DNA from: Chrysomallon squamiferum
Taxonomy: Eukaryota; Mollusca; Gastropoda; Neomphalida; Peltospiridae
Length of the DNA: 11,000 nucleotides
Direction of reading: 5' to 3'
Assembly (NCBI GenBank): GCA_012295275.1
Contig: CM022671.1
Location: 1,297,332-1,308,331, forward strand
Position 1 is the stretch's first letter; every line of letters starts with the position of its first letter. The position numbers and the translations under genes are program-made. Positions 7,933 to 11,000 of the stretch are shown piece after piece. The notes below the pieces were generated by a model that was given only the letters and a program-made list of their open reading frames with translations, did not search any database and was not told where the DNA came from.

Positions 7933-8180
7933 GTTAGTATCTTTTATGTTATCTAACATGATTTTATTTGCTTAATTTTGTTGATTTAGTTTAGTTTTAA
8001 TGTTTTTGACTATTGACGACTCAATAATAATATTTATATTGAAATCATTTAAAAATAATCTGTTTCTTTCTCTGCTGATAATATTTTAAATTCTCGTATA
8101 TTTAAAAATGGTAAAATATGTACATGCCGGACGCATATGTATGTTTATATATAAGCAAGCAAAATGCACATTCAAACGAA

Positions 8181-8211
<31 letters not shown>

Positions 8212-8226
8212 GCACCCACACACACA
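8181..8226. repeat. Compound (CA)8(CG)8 microsatellite
   Basis: Eight CA units (8181-8196) run into eight CG units (8197-8212), then CACCCACACACACA. The first 34 bases alternate purine and pyrimidine without a break. (CG)n of this length favours left-handed Z-DNA and is unusual in an AT-rich animal genome. Confidence 0.97.
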
Positions 8227-8415
8227 TTCACATGTACATCTGTAAATATATACATTTAGTTACGACATAAACAACCCAATATTCATAGTTTCTACAATAG
8301 GAAACGTCATTATAAATTAAAAAAAACAACAACAAACAAACAAAAAAAAGACAATAAAAAACTAAACTAAACTAAACAAAAACAAACAATAAAAAGCAAT
8401 TAACTATATATGTAT

Positions 8416-8489
8416 TGTACACATACGCACATACGCACATACGCGCGTGCGCACGCACACACACGCACACACACACACACACACATACA
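8416..8489. repeat. 74-bp alternating purine/pyrimidine tract (TA/CA/CG)
   Basis: Every step from 8416 to 8489 alternates purine and pyrimidine. It contains three ACATACGC-type units, a CGCGCGTGCGCACG core and a terminal (CA)n run. The open frames on either strand through it are low-complexity Thr-His or Cys-Val and are not genes. Confidence 0.95.
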
Positions 8490-8956
8490 AAGATCCCCAT
8501 ATGTACATATAACTTCAGATATAAAATAACATACATATATACAAAAACTGTTACACTGTATGGTTTACTCAAAGTATTTGGAACCTTCATCCGTGTTACA
8601 AATTTTCCTGTCACATAATGGTTTATTAAACGATAAGGAAAAACTCTTGCAATCTGACATTTCTTAATAAATGTTTATAATAAAACACTGATATTCAGGA
8701 TGTAAAATTAGTAGTAAACAGAAGTACAAAAGGGATAATCAAACATTTAACAATGAAATGCTCAGTGAAAACGTATAACGGATACCGCGTCTGTGACTAA
8801 TTATAGAAATACAGTTTGATATATGTAACATTTATTCCTGGTCTGATGGAACGAAAACGACAGAGTATTTGCGTGGCTTGTCCCAGTCTATACAAGTGAT
8901 AATTTGGAAAATAACTGTATATGAGAACGTACTTAATATTATAATTTATATGTCTG

Positions 8957-8998
8957 ATTTTAAAAGACTTACTTTAGAAGACTCATTTTAGAAGAAAA
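8957..8998. repeat. 14-bp unit repeated three times
   Basis: ATTTTAAAAGACTT, ACTTTAGAAGACTC and ATTTTAGAAGAAAA lie directly head to tail in intron 1 of the adaptor gene. They differ by a few bases each. A minor local duplication. Confidence 0.75.
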
Positions 8999-9054
8999 GC
9001 GACTGGGAAAATAATTTAACGAATCAATAAAGAATGAGAATAGAGCCAAAGTAG

Positions 9055-9236
9055 GAATATTATAATAATAATGAACAAAAAATAAAATACAAAAATAAAA
9101 AATAAGTAAAATAATAATAGTGATAAAAAAATATAATAAAAAGATAAATTAAAAACATATAAATAAGTAAATAAAGAAAGAAAAATTAAGAAAAAAAGTA
9201 ATAAAATAAAGTTAAAAATAAAAATAAAAATTTAAA
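9055..9236. repeat. A-rich low-complexity stretch in intron 1
   Basis: Degenerate AAAT, AATA and AAAG units throughout, for example AAATAAAATACAAAAATAAA. No gene or conserved signal seen. Confidence 0.9.
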
Positions 9237-9691
9237 AGCTTCATTATTTTATGTCAAATATCACGTAGGTATCACGAAGAATTTTTTTAAAATCGAAAAC
9301 ATCTAAAAGGGTAAAAGAGCATTACATTATTTAATTATTTTTTATTTTCCAAGTTAATTTGCTTTATGTTAGCATTTAATGTCATATTACGTTTATCCTT
9401 AAGCATCAACATATTGTTCACATGATATTATCAGGTTATTCAGGATGTATTTTTACATTTTCCCACGTATTTTACACTTTATCTAGACGTATTTTAACAT
9501 TTTTCTCTGTACAGTATGTAATTAGTTCTGAAGAATGTTAAAAAACCAACAACTAACCATAAAAAGCCTCCAAAACCCCAGCAAAGCAAAAAACGTGTTT
9601 TTACAGTTAACTTGCTTGGGTTTTTTACCATTTTTCACAATGTTTTTATAATTACTCGGTTTACAAATAAATCTTTTTTCTGTTTGTACAG

Positions 9692-10161
9692 AAGTGGATT
9701 TTGTTGTGTATTACGCACACGATGGCAAACCGCTGGCAGATTACATCAAACAGCGTTTTAGTGACAAAAAACTTCAGTGTAGTGTCGACACCAAAGATTT
9801 TGGCACTGCCTGCAAGTCCAACACTCGAATCTCTGACTCCAAGGTTGCCAAGGTAACCGTACTTATTGTTTCACCAATCATGATCTCGGTCATGCCGCAG
9901 ATGAAGCCGTTTGTCAAAGATCTCTTTCCCATTCCGGATTTATCGGTGGCCATTTGCATTCACACAGAGTTAGAAAAAGTCACCAGTTTACTGTCTGGCG
10001 TTGTCGAACAGTTTGAAGAGTGGACGAAATGTCTGATAGAAGACAGCAGAGCCTCATTTCGGAATTGTCTGGTGACGCTGATGACGTTGTTGGAAGACTG
10101 CGATACGGAACCATTGCCAACAATGAAATTGTTTCATCTCGTTCCTTCCACTGTTAACTCA
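9692..10161 (+). CDS. PIK3AP1: TIR-DBB adaptor (BCAP/BANK/Dof family), TIR-domain exon
   Basis: The acceptor is TTTTTTCTGTTTGTACAG (AG at 9690-9691) and the donor is TCA|GTGAGT (GT at 10162-10163). With the proposed first exon it encodes residues 16-172. The TIR-type pattern is clear: strand A plus box 1 as VDFVVYYAHDG (17-27), an amphipathic first helix, a later core strand followed by Ser-Pro (KVTVLIVSP, 69-77), a further strand (DLSVAICIH, 98-106), and a Trp-containing C-terminal helical part (FEEWTKCLIED, 123-133). The order and the tail match the TIR domain of the phosphoinositide 3-kinase adaptor BCAP better than Toll receptors or MyD88. There is no RDxxPG box 2. I see no Glu where TIR NADases place the catalytic residue, so a scaffolding role is expected. 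In the family these cytoplasmic adaptors link immune or growth-factor receptors to PI3K. The YxxM motifs that would do so would lie beyond the window. Confidence 0.85.
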
Positions 10162-10321
10162 GTGAGTGCGGTATTTATAATATATAAAAGTATTTATTTA
10201 TTTATTCTTTTCCTTCTAATTCTGGATACACAAACACACATGTGTATTTTTATTAAATAATATTGGTAACCTATAAACATGAAACTTGAACGTTATGTGC
10301 TAAATCTCTAAAACTATCATT

Positions 10322-10381
10322 TAAAAAAAAAAAAAAATAAATAAATAAAAAGGTAAGAAAGAAAGACAGAAAAAAAAGGAA
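10322..10381. repeat. A-rich simple repeat with AATAAA units
   Basis: A run of about 14 A, three AAAT units, then AAAG-type sequence, inside intron 2 of the adaptor gene. The AATAAA hexamers arise from the repeat and need not be functional. Confidence 0.9.
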
Positions 10382-10700
10382 ATCAAATACCAATGATTAT
10401 GTGAGTATTCTATAAATTTTAATAACTATTTTCTTTTATTGTACATACCATTTTAAATTCGAAACGTTGTCAGTTTGTAATTGCAAGTGTTTTCTGATAA
10501 GAAAATATTTGTTTTTATATAAATATTTATATACTGTGGTTTATTCATATTTATTCCAACACTTGTATTTATAACAGCTGTTCAGTAAAAGTGATTTATG
10601 CACATAGGGAAAACTTGAGATGACTCTCCCACCCAGGATAAACAACTCCACCCCACTCGTTCTCATACAACCATACAAAATAACACACATTCTCCCTCTG

Positions 10701-10739
10701 TCACAAACACACACACAGACACAAACACGTACACACACA
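10701..10739. repeat. Imperfect CA-rich repeat
   Basis: TCACAAACACACACACAGAC and following ACAAACACGTACACACACAT form a broken CA tract in intron 2. A minus-strand open frame across it is Cys-Val low complexity and not coding. Confidence 0.9.
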
Positions 10740-10894
10740 TCTTCACTAAATGAAATTTACTGCTTTTATAAATAAAAAGGACATTAAGGACTCATTAATT
10801 GTAAATATGGATAGGTTTAATAAAACAAATTAAAAAAGAAGGACAAAAATAATGATAGTCTAATCACTAGGCCCCTATAATTATATTTTTTCAG

Positions 10895-11000
10895 AATACA
10901 GAAAAAATTCACATCATATTTACCAAGAAAATCGACGGACAAGTGGAAGTGCGGTACTGTGATCACGTGATGTCAGTTATAGTCTATAATCCCTACACTG
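10895..11000 (+). CDS. PIK3AP1: TIR-DBB adaptor (BCAP/BANK/Dof family), start of DBB-domain exon (cut by window edge)
   Basis: The acceptor is ATTATATTTTTTCAG (AG at 10893-10894). In phase 0, continuing from the TIR exon, it encodes residues 173-207, starting NTEKIHIIFTKKIDGQVEV and ending NPYT, with one base of the next codon at 11000. The alternating hydrophobic pattern and the K-K-I-D-G-Q-V turn match the first beta strands of the DBB (Dof/BCAP/BANK) domain, an immunoglobulin-like fold that follows the TIR domain in this family. The reading frame is open to the edge; the rest of the DBB domain, ankyrin repeats and Tyr motifs would lie to the right. In this context the identification is good; alone, 35 residues would not be enough. 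Confidence 0.75.

Larger units (their letters stand above)
7933..9691 (+). other. Intron 1 of the TIR-DBB adaptor gene
   Basis: This is a phase-1 intron of 1,759 bp, GTTAGTATCT...TTGTACAG. It contains two CA/CG-type alternating tracts (8181-8226 and 8416-8489), an AAAC-rich run (8315-8395), a 14-bp triplicate (8957-8998) and A-rich filler (9055-9236). The segments 8620-8950 and 9237-9690 are ordinary AT-rich sequence without an apparent exon. A second acceptor-like site at about 9500-9515 (TTTTTCTCTGTACAG) is followed within a few codons by stops in the relevant frame. Confidence 0.7.
10162..10894 (+). other. Intron 2 of the TIR-DBB adaptor gene
   Basis: This is a phase-0 intron of 733 bp between GTGAGT and TTTTTTCAG. 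The TIR frame stays open into it as far as a TAA at 10258-10260. It contains an A-rich block (10322-10381, with an AATAAA at 10336-10341), an ordinary segment from about 10382 to 10684, and a CA-rich stretch near 10701-10739. Confidence 0.75.

Noticed and set aside
8372-8618. Open frames on both strands across the CA/CG tract
   Set aside because: The product is Cys-Val or Thr-His repeat caused by the microsatellite.
9500-9540. Acceptor-like TTTTTCTCTGTACAG as an extra exon start in the adaptor gene
   Set aside because: It is followed by stop codons within a short distance, no donor in a useful phase is seen, and the direct 7932/9692 junction already restores the frame.
1-11000. CRISPR array, tRNA or rRNA gene, bacterial operon, defence system or integrated virus
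   Set aside because: No regular spacer-repeat array, no tRNA-like promoter boxes or cloverleaf, no ribosome-binding-site and ORF clusters, and no viral or reverse-transcriptase-like coding sequence was seen on either strand.

Overview
This looks like nuclear DNA from an animal. It is AT-rich, has GT-AG introns, one long exon packed with C2H2 zinc fingers, and many microsatellites, poly(A)/poly(T) tracts and degenerate A-rich stretches. The repeat style ((GA)n, compound CA/CG tracts, AAAC/AAAT-rich filler), together with a TIR-DBB adaptor gene, suggests an invertebrate, most likely a lophotrochozoan such as a mollusc. The phylum is an inference. There are no bacterial operons, CRISPR arrays, viral genes or tRNA/rRNA genes.

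Left part (1-4330, minus strand): the 5' three coding exons of a C2H2 zinc-finger protein gene. Transcription runs right to left and the gene leaves the window at base 1. The exons are 4178-4330 (ATG at 4305), 3279-3949 and 1-1283. Both junctions keep the reading frame exactly (TG|T, then G|AA) and give 694 in-window codons. The protein has an unclassified N-terminus, a Ser/Pro/Glu-rich region that is probably disordered, a basic AT-hook-like patch (RKRGP), ten complete zinc fingers and the start of an eleventh. Fingers 1-3 and 4-6 are copies of one three-finger module, offset by exactly 144 residues.

Middle (4331-7795): no convincing coding sequence. It separates the two divergent genes and holds poly(T)/poly(A) runs, a 90-bp (GA)45 tract, fragments of a dispersed repeat, A-rich filler and a few unexplained islands of ordinary complexity. 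The promoters and any upstream 5' UTR exons of both genes probably lie here.

Right part (7796-11000, plus strand): the 5' three exons of a cytoplasmic signalling adaptor of the Dof/BCAP/BANK family (PIK3AP1-like). A tiny first coding exon (ATG at 7887, 15 codons plus 1 nt) joins in frame across a 1,759-bp intron to a TIR-domain exon (9692-10161). That exon joins in phase 0 to the start of the DBB domain (10895-11000, cut by the window edge). Intron 1 holds two long alternating purine/pyrimidine tracts (CA/CG/TA) and much A-rich sequence.

The two genes have no evident functional link: one is a presumed nuclear DNA-binding protein, the other a presumed receptor-to-PI3K adaptor. They are simply neighbours transcribed away from each other. 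I found no clear undescribed system. The most useful results are the two short first exons recovered by splice-phase matching, the duplicated zinc-finger module, and an invertebrate TIR-DBB adaptor.
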